Shown here one piece after another: positions 18,752-26,457 of a stretch of DNA of 32,869 nucleotides. The first letter of the stretch is position 1. Every line of letters begins with the position of its first letter. The notes under the pieces are model-generated. The model was not told where the DNA came from. It saw only the letters and a program-made list of their open reading frames with translations, and searched no databases. The DNA comes from Alphaproteobacteria bacterium (GTDB lineage: Bacteria; Pseudomonadota; Alphaproteobacteria; Micropepsales; Micropepsaceae), in NCBI GenBank assembly GCA_027492655.1, contig JAPUEF010000350.1, positions 1 through 32,869 on the forward strand, written 5' to 3'. The position numbers and the translations under genes are program-made.

Positions 18752-19402
18752 CTAAGGCTTTTTCGCGTCGCGCCACATGCCCCAGAAGGGCGGCGCGTCC
18801 TTGCGCGGGCGGTATTCGCTGACGACGCGGAAGCCGTGGCGCTCGTAAAGGCGCGTATTTTTGGGGTTCGAGTTGTCGAGATAGGCGGGCATGGCGTCGG
18901 CATCGACGCGCTGCAGCGTCGCGTCGAGGATCGCCGAGCCGAGGCCCTTGCCGCGCGCCGTCGAGGTGACGCCGATGAAGAACAGATACCAGTGCGGCGG
19001 CTCGGGCGGATGGTGTTTCTCCATCGCGTCGCCGGTCGCGATGGCGCGGGAAATGCGCGACCACCCGGTCAGACGCACGAGGCGCGGCAGCATCCGCAGC
19101 ATCTGCGCGGGCGGCGTCTTCAACGCCGAAAGGCCGGAAGGCGGCAGCCAGACTGCGCCCGCATGGCCGTCGGCGCTCATGAACATGGCGTCGTGCCGCA
19201 GGCATTGTTCGTTCAGAGCGAAGTCGAAATAGGTTTCGAGCGCGCGGGGAAAGCCGGCCCCGGCCCGGAAGGTCCATTGCAGGACGGGATCGTCGCGGAA
19301 GGCGTCGGTCAGCAAGGTCTGAAGCCGCGGGATGTCGGCGCGTCCCGCTTTCAGCGGCGCGGCGGCGTTGGTGCGAGCGGTGGCGGCCTGTTCGTGATCC
19401 AT
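18752..19402 (-). CDS. GNAT-family N-acetyltransferase (second of tandem pair)
   Basis: 216 aa from ATG 19402 (MDHEQAATAR); an upstream in-frame GTG at 19471 would overlap the preceding gene, and neither start has a strong ribosome site. The GNAT acetyl-CoA loop is TARGKGLGSAIL (Q/R-x-x-G-x-G/A type), followed by AYLDNSNPKNTRLYERHGFRVVSEY, where N-x-R-L-Y-E-R-x-G-F is the family hallmark. N-terminal features are LLTDAFRDDPVLQWTFR and YFDFALNEQCL. It is closely similar throughout to the adjacent upstream gene, so the pair arose by tandem duplication. The acceptor is unknown; detoxification or antibiotic acetylation is a family possibility only. Confidence 0.87.
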   Translation of the reverse strand: MDHEQAATARTNAAAPLKAGRADIPRLQTLLTDAFRDDPVLQWTFRAGAGFPRALETYFDFALNEQCLRHDAMFMSADGHAGAVWLPPSGLSALKTPPAQMLRMLPRLVRLTGWSRISRAIATGDAMEKHHPPEPPHWYLFFIGVTSTARGKGLGSAILDATLQRVDADAMPAYLDNSNPKNTRLYERHGFRVVSEYRPRKDAPPFWGMWRDAKKP

Positions 19403-19446
19403 GCGCGTATTGGCGCGCGGCGCGGCGCGTTGCGCAAGGGGCGAAG

Positions 19447-20094
19447 TCAGAGCGATCTGGCGTCGCGCCACATGCCCCAGATGGGCGGGGCGTCGTCGCG
19501 GGCGCGGTATTCGCTGACGACGCGGAAGCCGTAGCGCTCGTAGAGCGGAATGTTGCGCGGGTTGGAGTTGTCGAGATAGGCGGGCAGGCGCTCGGCATCG
19601 ACCATGGGAAGCGTCGCCTCCATCATCGCCGAACCGAGGCCGCGCCCCTGCGCATGCGACGCGACGCCGAGGAAATAGAGATACCAGTGCGGCTCGTGCG
19701 GGTGTTCGGCATCCATGACCATGGCCAGGGATTTGGCGCGGAACAGGCGCGAGACGCCGAGGATCGGCAGGAAGCGCGGAATGAGGCGCAGCATCTCGCG
19801 CGGCGGCGTCTCAAGCACATGCAGATCGGCGGGCGGCAGCCAGATGGCCGTGGCGCATCCATCGCCCGACAGCCACATCTGGTCTGACGGCACGCATTGC
19901 TCGGCCAGGGCGAAATCGAAATAGCGGCGCAGCGCTGCGGGATAGGCGCTGCCTTCGCGCAGCGTCCAGTGCAGGACCGGATCGTCCATGAAGGCGTCGG
20001 TCAGCAGCGCCGCCAGATCGTCCAGATCGGTGCGCGCGGCCTTGCGCGGCGCAAAGGCATTGCGCCGTAAAGCCTGCTTCGTAAGGGCAGCCAT
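19447..20094 (-). CDS. GNAT-family N-acetyltransferase (first of tandem pair)
   Basis: 215 aa from ATG 20094, preceded by AGAGGA. The start overlaps the coq7 stop as TGATG, so translation is coupled. The acetyl-CoA loop is HAQGRGLGSAMM and the C-terminal signature AYLDNSNPRNIPLYERYGFRVVSEYRARDDAPPIWGMW. Compared with the next gene, long identical runs include AYLDNSNP, GFRVVSEYR, YFDFAL and WGMWRDA; by eye more than half of the residues match. No acceptor can be inferred; the operon partners (DsbB, Coq7) do not indicate one. Confidence 0.88.
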   Translation of the reverse strand: MAALTKQALRRNAFAPRKAARTDLDDLAALLTDAFMDDPVLHWTLREGSAYPAALRRYFDFALAEQCVPSDQMWLSGDGCATAIWLPPADLHVLETPPREMLRLIPRFLPILGVSRLFRAKSLAMVMDAEHPHEPHWYLYFLGVASHAQGRGLGSAMMEATLPMVDAERLPAYLDNSNPRNIPLYERYGFRVVSEYRARDDAPPIWGMWRDARSL

Positions 20095-20681
20095 CAGATC
20101 CTCTCGCTCAGCCTTATCGCGAGACGGCAACCTGCCTTGATGACGGAGGTGAGAACGGGATAGGCGGGCGCTTCCTTCGCGCCCTCCGCCCGCGCCGTGT
20201 CGCGATGTTCGATCTCTTCGGCACGGAAACGGGCGACGACGTCTTCCAGCTCGCTATCGCGGCCTTTCAGACGATCCTGCTGGCGGGCGTAGTGTTCGTC
20301 GATGACCTCCTCGACCGCCTCGGTGCAGGCCATGGCGGCCTTTTCACCCATCAGCGCGGTCGCCGCGCCAAGCGCAAATCCGGCTGCGTGCCAGACAGGC
20401 GCGAGGATCGTGGGGCGCACGTCGCGCTCCGCGATCAGGCGGTCGAAGGTTTCGAGGTGGTGGTCTTCCTGGGCCGCCATGTGGCGCACCAGTTCAGCGG
20501 CGCGCGCCGTCGCCGGGCTCGCGCCCAGCACGGCCAGCTGACCGGCATAGATGCGCACGGCGCCATATTCGCCCGCCTGATCCACGCGGATCATGCCGGC
20601 GATGTCGGCGGGCGTCGCGCCCGGCTTCGCTTTGCGCCCCGGACGAGGCGGTTCGCGACGCGGCTTTGCTTCGGCGGTCAT
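20094..20681 (-). CDS. coq7: Demethoxyubiquinone hydroxylase (Coq7/UbiM-type diiron monooxygenase)
   Basis: 195 aa from ATG 20681. It hydroxylates demethoxyubiquinone in ubiquinone synthesis, at the inner face of the membrane. It is a ferritin-like carboxylate-bridged diiron enzyme; ligand-bearing stretches are MIRVDQAGEYGAVRIY, HMAAQEDHHLETFDRLI (E-x-x-H), AVEEVIDEHYARQ and FRAEEIEHRDTA (E-x-x-H), giving the two E-x-x-H pairs and the lone glutamates. GGATALMGEKAAMACTEAVEE-like helices between them match Coq7. Both its ends overlap neighbours (ATGA with dsbB, TGATG with the first GNAT), indicating a translationally coupled operon. Coq7 is the common alphaproteobacterial alternative to UbiF. 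Confidence 0.94.
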   Translation of the reverse strand: MTAEAKPRREPPRPGRKAKPGATPADIAGMIRVDQAGEYGAVRIYAGQLAVLGASPATARAAELVRHMAAQEDHHLETFDRLIAERDVRPTILAPVWHAAGFALGAATALMGEKAAMACTEAVEEVIDEHYARQQDRLKGRDSELEDVVARFRAEEIEHRDTARAEGAKEAPAYPVLTSVIKAGCRLAIRLSERI

Positions 20682-21193
20682 GCGCGGAAGCGTCCCTTGA
20701 GTTGACCCTGCACCATACCCCAGAAGGCGAACAGCGCGAGAAGGCCCGAGATGACGGCGTTCCAGCCGGCCATCGACAGTCCCCAGAAAACCCACGCCGC
20801 TTCGTCGCATCGGACGATCTTGGCCGTCTCCATGCCGCTCATAAGATCGCCGACATCGGTTGCGATTGGCTGAACGGCGCCGCCACATTCCGCAAGACCG
20901 GGCCAGAATTTCCATTCGACGCCGGCGTGGAACACGGCGATTGCGGCTCCGGTGAGCAGGGCGACCCCTGAGATCCCCAGAAATGCACGGGCGAGACCCT
21001 TGTGTCCGCTCAGGAAAGCGAGGGCCAGCAGGGCGGCGGCCACGGCCACGAAATGGGGCGGCCGCTGATAGAGGCACAGGATGCAGGGCAGAAGCCCCAT
21101 TTGATACTCGGCGAAGTAGGCGAAGCCGAGCATGGCGGCCGGAACGGCGGCGACGACGAGCGCGACAAGGCGCAGACGCTGGCGGACGGTCAT
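20678..21193 (-). CDS. dsbB: DsbB-family disulfide bond formation protein
   Basis: 171 aa with four membrane helices. DsbB passes electrons from periplasmic DsbA to membrane quinone. The first redox pair is C37-x-x-C40 in LLPCILCLYQRPPH, where the following Q-R-P-P is the family quinone-site pattern. The second periplasmic loop has cysteines in LAECGGA and KIVRCDEAAW. It heads an operon with coq7 (ATGA overlap), pairing a quinone-using enzyme with a quinone-making one. No strong ribosome site is visible before ATG 21193. It is divergent from ohr across 126 bp that I take as their shared promoter region. Confidence 0.9.
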   Translation of the reverse strand: MTVRQRLRLVALVVAAVPAAMLGFAYFAEYQMGLLPCILCLYQRPPHFVAVAAALLALAFLSGHKGLARAFLGISGVALLTGAAIAVFHAGVEWKFWPGLAECGGAVQPIATDVGDLMSGMETAKIVRCDEAAWVFWGLSMAGWNAVISGLLALFAFWGMVQGQLKGRFRA

Positions 21194-21319
21194 GGCGGGG
21201 ATATGCGCTTTTGGCCGGCGCTTTGGAACCCCCTTCGGCCGTTGACCCGTTCACAGGAGCGGGACAGGGTGCCGGCGCGCATCCCGCCCGGTGGTCCGGT
21301 ACAATGAGGAGAAAGTCAC

Positions 21320-21748
21320 ATGGTCAACAAGCTCGACAAGGTTCTGTACACCGCGCATGCCAAATCGACCGGCGGCCGCGATGGCCGCTCGGTGGCCGAG
21401 GACGGTCATCTGGACGTGAAGCTGGATCCGCCGAAGGCGATGGGCGGCAAGGGCGAGGGCACCAACCCGGAATCGCTGTTCGCGGCCGGTTATTCGGCCT
21501 GTTTCATCGGGGCGATCAAGGCGGTGGCCCGCGGGCAGAAGATCGACGTGCCGGCGGATATTTCGATCGAGTCCTCGGTCGCGATCGGGCCGATCAGCCA
21601 CGGTTTCGGCATCGCGGCCGACCTGAAAGTGCACATTCCGGGCATGGACAAGGCGGCGGCCGAGAAGCTGGTCGAGGCGGCGCATCAGGTGTGCCCCTAT
21701 TCCAACGCGACGCGCGGCAATATCGACGTGACCTTGAGCGTCGTTTAA
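21320..21748 (+). CDS. ohr: Organic hydroperoxide resistance protein Ohr
   Basis: 142-aa thiol peroxidase that reduces organic hydroperoxides with lipoyl or dihydrolipoamide electrons. The catalytic Cys61 is in AAGYSACFIGAIK and the resolving Cys125 in AHQVCPYSNATRGN. The N-terminal LYTAHAKSTGGRDG is the Ohr version (OsmC proteins differ there). GAGGAGA precedes ATG 21320. No OhrR repressor gene is in the window. It is the last backbone gene before tRNA-Leu. Confidence 0.95.
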   Translation: MVNKLDKVLYTAHAKSTGGRDGRSVAEDGHLDVKLDPPKAMGGKGEGTNPESLFAAGYSACFIGAIKAVARGQKIDVPADISIESSVAIGPISHGFGIAADLKVHIPGMDKAAAEKLVEAAHQVCPYSNATRGNIDVTLSVV

Positions 21749-21763
21749 GGCGGCCCACCGCCT

Positions 21764-21797
21764 CCCGCCCGCCGATCCGACGAGATTGACGGGCGGG
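21764..21797 (+). terminator. Long-loop hairpin between ohr and tRNA-Leu
   Basis: CCCGCCCG (21764-21771) and CGGGCGGG (21790-21797) are perfect 8-bp arms with an 18-nt loop. A smaller hairpin AGGCGG/CCGCCT lies directly after the ohr stop. Neither has a T tract; together they may act as a weak terminator. Confidence 0.4.
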
Positions 21798-21808
21798 TGC
21801 GGGGTCTT

Positions 21809-23419
21809 CTACATGCCGCCCGAGTGCCCCTGTGGTGGAATGGTAGACGCGGCGGATTCAAAATCCGTTGCCGCAAGGCGTGCTGGTTCGAGTCCGGCCA
21901 GGGGCACCACTTTGTTTTTCACGGTCTCTGCACCGAAAAGTCTAAACGGCAGACTGACTTGCGCGGTTCGATACCCTTCACCACGCGCATATTCTAATTG
22001 CCCCTGAAACGTGAGTGATATGACTGTCTGACGATCGATCAAACGGTCGGAAATCCAGAGATTCCACGGATTTTTTAAGAAGCCTAAGGCGGTTCGAGCA
22101 ACGTCCTGATAGCTGCTTGCTGGACTGCTTGAATCGGTGATCCGCTCGCGCATCACAGCCTTCTCGCCTTCCAGTTTTTCGATGCGGCTTTCGAACGCAG
22201 CGATGACGGACGGTGTGCTTGCACTCACAACGCGATCGAGCAGCTTGTCGGTCTCGTTTTCGATTTCGACCAGCTTTCTTTTCAGCGCGGCCACCCGCGC
22301 ATCTTCATGCGCAGAGCGCTTCGCCCAGATGTTTCCGAGCATGCGCTCCGCAACACCGAGTAAGCGCGGCGTTGGTTGAACTGATTTCAGCAGGTGTTCG
22401 AACTCGCCCTCAATCTGCTCCTTCTTGATCGACTTCCCGTAGGACGGGCATGATGCCTTTTGGCACACGTAATAGGCGTAAGACTTCGAACGCCCTTTAG
22501 ACCAACATGCCGTAAGCCGGTTTCCACATGTGCAGGTCACAAACCCACGCAGTGGAAAGTCATCGTTGAGGTTCTTGCGCATTGGCACACGATTGACGCC
22601 GTGCAAACGATCTTGAATTCGCTGCCACGTTTCGGCGCTGATGATCGGCGGATGGACGCCGCGTTGCATGTTGATGCCCCAATCAGGTTTGTGAATGAAG
22701 CCTGCATAAAATGGATTGTTCAAAAGCTCTTCGATATGGCTTGGCCGAACGATGCCAGTCTTGCTGCGCGGGAATAGTGGCTGATCTTGCAGCCAGTTTT
22801 TTACATCGACCTGACGATCAAAGCGGCCACTGGCATAACCTTCGAGCGCCTCCTTCACGACGAGCGCCACGTCTTGTTTGATGCGGACGACCTTGCCGCG
22901 ATAGCGCTCAGCCTCATAGAAGTAGCCGGGCGGGGTGTGAAAACACCAATAGCCATTGAGCATACGCCCGAGCATCCGGCTCTTGGTTGTCTCGACAATT
23001 TTGCGCCGTGTGTGTGCGCCAAAATTGACCAGAAGACGCTCGACGAAAATTTCGTCGGCACTGTTTCCGATCTTGATGGTCGTGGCTTCGAGGCTATTAC
23101 CGGACGCAAAGATGGCATCGCGGAGCGGCCAATAGACATCTTCATCGCGCCCGAGGCGGCTCAGATCGTCGATGATGACGACGATCCCCTTGCCACGATT
23201 TTTCTTCAAGAAGGCGAACAGCAGATGAAGTTCTGCGCGATTGCTCGTGCTGCCTGTGACATCGTCATGGAATGCACGCAGCACATGGTAGTTTCGGCGA
23301 GCGGCATACTCACGGCAGATGCGTTCTTGTGAATCGAGACCGTTCCCCTCACTTTTTTGCTTAGGGTCGGAAACGCGGCAGTAAATCACTGCCTCTTTGA
23401 TCGTCTCTTCGATACTCAC
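21809..23419 (-). CDS. Large serine recombinase (site-specific integrase)
   Basis: 536 aa. The N-terminal resolvase domain has the nucleophile Ser17 in VIYCRVSDPKQ and the arginine-rich active-site stretch IDDLSRLGRDEDVY. A recombinase domain follows (HTPPGYFYEAERYRG to LLNNPFYAGFIH), then a zinc ribbon (FVTCTCGNRL with VCQKASCPSYGK), a coiled coil (about residues 375-430) and a short tail. It would catalyse integration and excision of the island. The start is a GTG at 23419 with only a weak ribosome site. The last 30 or so residues (PLAGLEPARLAATDFE onward) are encoded by the antisense strand of tRNA-Leu, so the C-terminus crosses the integration junction. It is 46 bp behind the 92-aa gene and probably cotranscribed. 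Confidence 0.9.
   Translation of the reverse strand: MSIEETIKEAVIYCRVSDPKQKSEGNGLDSQERICREYAARRNYHVLRAFHDDVTGSTSNRAELHLLFAFLKKNRGKGIVVIIDDLSRLGRDEDVYWPLRDAIFASGNSLEATTIKIGNSADEIFVERLLVNFGAHTRRKIVETTKSRMLGRMLNGYWCFHTPPGYFYEAERYRGKVVRIKQDVALVVKEALEGYASGRFDRQVDVKNWLQDQPLFPRSKTGIVRPSHIEELLNNPFYAGFIHKPDWGINMQRGVHPPIISAETWQRIQDRLHGVNRVPMRKNLNDDFPLRGFVTCTCGNRLTACWSKGRSKSYAYYVCQKASCPSYGKSIKKEQIEGEFEHLLKSVQPTPRLLGVAERMLGNIWAKRSAHEDARVAALKRKLVEIENETDKLLDRVVSASTPSVIAAFESRIEKLEGEKAVMRERITDSSSPASSYQDVARTALGFLKNPWNLWISDRLIDRQTVISLTFQGQLEYARGEGYRTAQVSLPFRLFGAETVKNKVVPLAGLEPARLAATDFESAASTIPPQGHSGGM
21826..21909 (+). tRNA. tRNA-Leu (anticodon CAA)
   Basis: The acceptor stem GCCCCTG (21826-21832) pairs fully with CAGGGGC (21899-21905), followed by discriminator A and an encoded CCA (21907-21909). 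The anticodon arm is GCGGA-TTCAAAA-TCCGT, giving anticodon CAA (reads UUG). TGGTAGACGC is the D-arm part and GGTTCGAGTCC the T arm. The long variable arm (TGCCGCAAGGCG) is typical of class II leucine tRNAs. Its 3' end abuts the island, and the recombinase frame runs across it in antisense. Confidence 0.95.
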
Positions 23420-23465
23420 GATGATCTTCGCTTTCTGCCTTCGATGGTGGCTCCTTGAATTTCCA

Positions 23466-23744
23466 TCAAACCGATTCTAGCGCGGCAGAGTCCGCTTTCA
23501 TGTCGCCTTCGAGCATTTCTTCGAAATGCCCACAGATATCGACGGCGTAACCCAGCTCGACGAACTGGAGCATGATCGACCAAAGGGCTTTGAGCAATTC
23601 GATCGCCTGCGCTTCGTTCGTATCAAGCCCTTCAACGAGGTCGCGATACTCTTCAAAATCAAACTCGACTACGGGACGCGCAGCGTCGTCGGTGTTTTTC
23701 AGCGCCGCGCGCGCAAAGCGGGCAGCGGCATCTACAGTGTCCAT
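23466..23744 (-). CDS. 92-aa acidic protein cotranscribed with the recombinase
   Basis: Starts at ATG 23744 with an ideal ribosome site (AAGGAGG, 6 bp upstream). The protein is small and very acidic (for example EFDFEEYRDLVEGLD and FEEMLEGDMKAD) with an amphipathic middle helix (IELLKALWSIMLQFVELGY). No known domain is recognised. It lies downstream of a near-consensus promoter and immediately ahead of the recombinase gene. Position suggests a recombination accessory role, but directionality factors are usually basic, so this remains open. The same reading frame is open further upstream but without a start supported by a ribosome site. Confidence 0.75.
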   Translation of the reverse strand: MDTVDAAARFARAALKNTDDAARPVVEFDFEEYRDLVEGLDTNEAQAIELLKALWSIMLQFVELGYAVDICGHFEEMLEGDMKADSAALESV

Positions 23745-23780
23745 GCCGTCCTCCTTTTCGCGATGGCGTCTAACCTCGCG

Positions 23781-23810
23781 ATAATAGAACAATAAGCGAA
23801 CATCTGTCAA
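23781..23810 (-). promoter_or_regulatory. Near-consensus sigma-70 promoter for the 92-aa gene and recombinase
   Basis: On the minus strand, TTGACA (23805-23810) is followed after 18 bp by TATTAT (23781-23786). The match is 6/6 and 5/6 to consensus. Transcription would start near 23774, about 30 bp before ATG 23744. Its strength is unusual in this GC-rich genome and suggests expression of the recombinase in a broad range of hosts. Confidence 0.72.
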
Positions 23811-23967
23811 GGAAAATAATCCTAGTCGTCGCCTACCTTCGGCTAACCCTAGCTTTCGTGCGCACCGCTTCACAGCGCGCGGGCGGCGCTTTATACAAGC
23901 AAACGATGCAGCTCAGGCACGCCGACCCCGCCTATCTGCTTGCCGCGCCGAGATAATCGGTCGCCGC

Positions 23968-24621
23968 ATGGCTCGCTCACTTGCAAAATCGCGCAAGCCC
24001 GCCAATCGGTTTTATCGCTCCGCGAAAGTCAGCGAGTACCAGTTTAAGCGCGTCCTCTGGAGCTTTGTGCTCGATGAGAGCGTCGCCGCCGCCGCGAAGC
24101 GCATCAACCTGAGCGCCAACAGCATCAACGCGATTTACACAAAGCTCCGCCGCTTTTTCACCCAAGCTGGAACTTTTGAGGATATCTACGAGGGCGGCGA
24201 TCCTACCGATGGATATCGAGACGGTGACGCCGATGATGAAGCCTTCGAATTCGGTTTGCTCTCGTTTCATCTGGCGCGCCGAAAAGCAAAGCGCCGCATG
24301 GGAGACACGCAGCTTCAAGAAGTCGATTATTCGTGGTGTGAAAGCCACTGGCGTTTCGTGTGCTCGGCGATGACCGATGGCCGTGCGGATGAGAATGTTC
24401 CGCGTATGCTCTACTCGCAGCTCTTGGCCGTCATCCGCCTCTGCGGCCCCGTTGGCGCACCCGCTCGCCGCGTGGAAGACGGCAAGGAGCTAAGCCAACA
24501 TCATTTCAATCAGCGTTTGCTATGGATGGAGCGAAACCTTCCGAACTGGCGCGACGAGGCGAAGCGCCAGCGTGTCAGGAATTATCGTGCGCGCAACGCG
24601 ACGAAGTACGACAAGATATAG
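23968..24621 (+). CDS. 217-aa helix-turn-helix protein resembling IS1595 transposase N-terminus
   Basis: The N-terminal part, SEYQFKRVLWSFVLDESVAAAAKRINLSANSINAIYTKLRRFF (about residues 22-65), has the shape of the helix-turn-helix that precedes the catalytic domain in IS1595-type transposases (F-x-x-V-L-x-x-F, then K-R-x-x-L-S-x-x-S-I-N-x-I-Y). No DDE catalytic domain follows. Instead there is an acidic linker (GDADDEAFEFG) and a basic, tryptophan-containing C-terminus (WMERNLPNWRDEAKRQRVRNYRARNATK). It could be a domesticated DNA-binding relic used as a regulator. It is divergent from the recombinase operon and convergent with the small peptide after nhaA. The ribosome site is weak. Confidence 0.68.
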   Translation: MARSLAKSRKPANRFYRSAKVSEYQFKRVLWSFVLDESVAAAAKRINLSANSINAIYTKLRRFFTQAGTFEDIYEGGDPTDGYRDGDADDEAFEFGLLSFHLARRKAKRRMGDTQLQEVDYSWCESHWRFVCSAMTDGRADENVPRMLYSQLLAVIRLCGPVGAPARRVEDGKELSQHHFNQRLLWMERNLPNWRDEAKRQRVRNYRARNATKYDKI

Positions 24622-24653
24622 TCGGAACCTATCAGCTGCCATCACGACGACAA

Positions 24654-24746
24654 CTAGAATATTTTTGCATATCCGGTCAGCTTCCAGACGAGCATAAACA
24701 GGAAGATGGCAACAGCGGCGAAGAGAAAGATCGTCTCTTTCTTCAT
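24654..24746 (-). CDS. 30-aa single-span membrane peptide coupled to nhaA
   Basis: ATG 24746 overlaps the nhaA stop as ATGA, and the frame runs 30 codons to TAG 24654. The peptide begins [20 protein letters not shown] and ends [10 protein letters not shown]: charged start, about 20 hydrophobic residues, then W-K, a classic one-helix membrane peptide. No homologue is recalled. Translational coupling and a clean membrane-helix composition argue that it is a real gene and possibly a small subunit or regulator of the antiporter, comparable in layout to KdpF or CydX in their operons. Confidence 0.62.
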   Translation of the reverse strand: MKKETIFLFAAVAIFLFMLVWKLTGYAKIF

Positions 24747-25993
24747 AATGCTGCACGCTTCGGCTTGAGCAGCAGGATCGCGCCGACAATGGCCGAGGCA
24801 ATTGATCCAATCAGAACGCCCAATTTTGTTTCGTCTTGTAAGACGGGACTACTCTCAAACGCGAGAAGGCCGATGAATAGGCTCATGGTGAAGCCAACCC
24901 CGCACAGAACGGAAACGCCATAGAGCTGCCGCCAGCTTGCGTGTGCGGGCAGCTCCGCAAATCCCATGCGGATGACGGCGGCAGCGAAAGCGAACACACC
25001 AATTTGCTTTCCCACAAACAGGCCGAGGGCCACGCCGAGAGGTACAGGGTCGGCAAGCTGGGTGAGCGACATTCCGGAGAAGGACACGCCCGCATTGGCA
25101 AAGCCGAACACAGGCACGATCAGGAACGTCACCCACGGAGCAATGCCGTGTTCGAGGATGTGCAACGGCGAATGTGCGTCGTCTGGCTTCGCGGGGCTGG
25201 CTCGCAGCGGAATACAAAATGCGAGCGCGACGCCTGCAAGAGTGGCGTGGACGCCTGATTGTAAAACGAAGAACCAAAGTGCGCCCCCTAAAGTCAGATA
25301 GGGCCACAGGCTCATGATGCGCAGACGGTTCAAGGCGATGAGTGCAACCAGCACAATTGCGGCCGCGCCAAGCGCGAGGGCATTGAGCGAGGCGGTGTAG
25401 AAAAGCGCGATGATGATCACCGCGCCCAGATCATCGATAATCGCAAGCGCGGTCAGAAAGACGCGCAGCGTCATCGGGACGCGCGGCCCCAGCAGCGACA
25501 TGACGCCAAGCGCGAAGGCAATGTCTGTGGCGGCCGGAATCGCCCAGCCTTTAGGCTGGCCGCCCTCGCCCATGTTGAATGCGAGGAATACGAAAGCGGG
25601 AACCGCCATTCCACCGAGCGCGGCAAAGCCGGGCAAAATCCGGCGAGGCCATGTTGAGAGCTGGCCGTCTAAAACCTCGCGTTTGATTTCGAGGCCGACC
25701 ATCAGGAAGAACACGGCCATCAAGCCGTCGTTGATCCAATGCAGGATCGACAGGCCGCCGACATAGAGATGCAGGCTCTCAAAATACGCCGCGCTGATGG
25801 GGGAATTCGCAATGACGAGCGCGAGCGCTGCGGCGACCATGAGGACAATTCCGCCCGAGGCAGAGTTGTCCAAGAAAGCGCGGATCAGAGAAACAGGGCG
25901 TTGCTGGTTCGGCTGCACAGGGATGACCCGCCTTCCAAAAAAGGTTTCGACATCTCCGTGGATTTTGGGGTGCACCCAAGGCGCACGCAGCAC
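24743..25993 (-). CDS. nhaA: Na+/H+ antiporter NhaA
   Basis: Exchanges cytoplasmic Na+ (or Li+) for protons across the inner membrane. From GTG 25993 the protein is 416 aa; E. coli NhaA is 388. The ion-binding aspartate pair is in [21 protein letters not shown] and the helix IV aspartate in [38 protein letters not shown] marks the first membrane segment and [14 protein letters not shown] a late one. The first 25 residues (to GRRVIP) are not NhaA-like; an internal GTG at 25918 would give a more normal start and make the upstream part an untranslated leader. A 30-aa membrane peptide is coupled downstream. It is carried on the island, so it may add salt or pH tolerance. Confidence 0.92.
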   Translation of the reverse strand: MLRAPWVHPKIHGDVETFFGRRVIPVQPNQQRPVSLIRAFLDNSASGGIVLMVAAALALVIANSPISAAYFESLHLYVGGLSILHWINDGLMAVFFLMVGLEIKREVLDGQLSTWPRRILPGFAALGGMAVPAFVFLAFNMGEGGQPKGWAIPAATDIAFALGVMSLLGPRVPMTLRVFLTALAIIDDLGAVIIIALFYTASLNALALGAAAIVLVALIALNRLRIMSLWPYLTLGGALWFFVLQSGVHATLAGVALAFCIPLRASPAKPDDAHSPLHILEHGIAPWVTFLIVPVFGFANAGVSFSGMSLTQLADPVPLGVALGLFVGKQIGVFAFAAAVIRMGFAELPAHASWRQLYGVSVLCGVGFTMSLFIGLLAFESSPVLQDETKLGVLIGSIASAIVGAILLLKPKRAAL

Positions 25994-26457
25994 GCGCCAT
26001 AAGTGAAGTTAGTTTATAACAGGGGAGCTGATTGACCAACCCTTTTTCGAGCAATCAGATGGGCTGGGCGAGCTACTGCATTATCGGGTCGCGATGATCT
26101 AATGGGCGGATCGGACTTGGGGATTTATCGGTGACTGCAAGATGTGCGGGAGAATACCCCGCCATCTTGCCAGGGAGACGCTGCGCTCTCCCGTGGACCC
26201 TCTCGCCCCTGGCGCATCGATCGGCATTGAGCCGACGCTGCGCCATTGAACCGTGCGCCGGTTCATCGCGCTTGAGGGCGGGGCGTTCATAGCCCCTCCC
26301 CAAGACCCCAACCCAGACCAACGTCATCGCACGTTGGATCGCGATCGAGGCGTGTGCCGCCCCGAAGCCCCTGCACCATGGCATCGCCCATGGAGACGAC
26401 GAGGCGCGTTCCGCCCTTCGATCCCTGACCAACCCTGCACCGGATTGGATGCGGCTT
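25994..26457. other. 464-bp gene-less stretch between nhaA and the GIY-YIG gene
   Basis: No frame here has a supported start, a ribosome site or a protein-like composition on either strand. It holds AT-rich sequence next to nhaA (probable promoter, around 26000-26030) and a perfect 7-bp inverted repeat, CCAACGT (26318-26324) and ACGTTGG (26331-26337). The GC-rich middle (26150-26440) may be the remnant of a lost gene or an untranslated region past the operon end. Confidence 0.5.

Noticed and set aside
25900-25912. Short match to the tRNA T arm (GCTGGTTCG) as a possible second attachment site
   Set aside because: Only nine bases match and it lies inside nhaA coding sequence; too short to call an attachment repeat.
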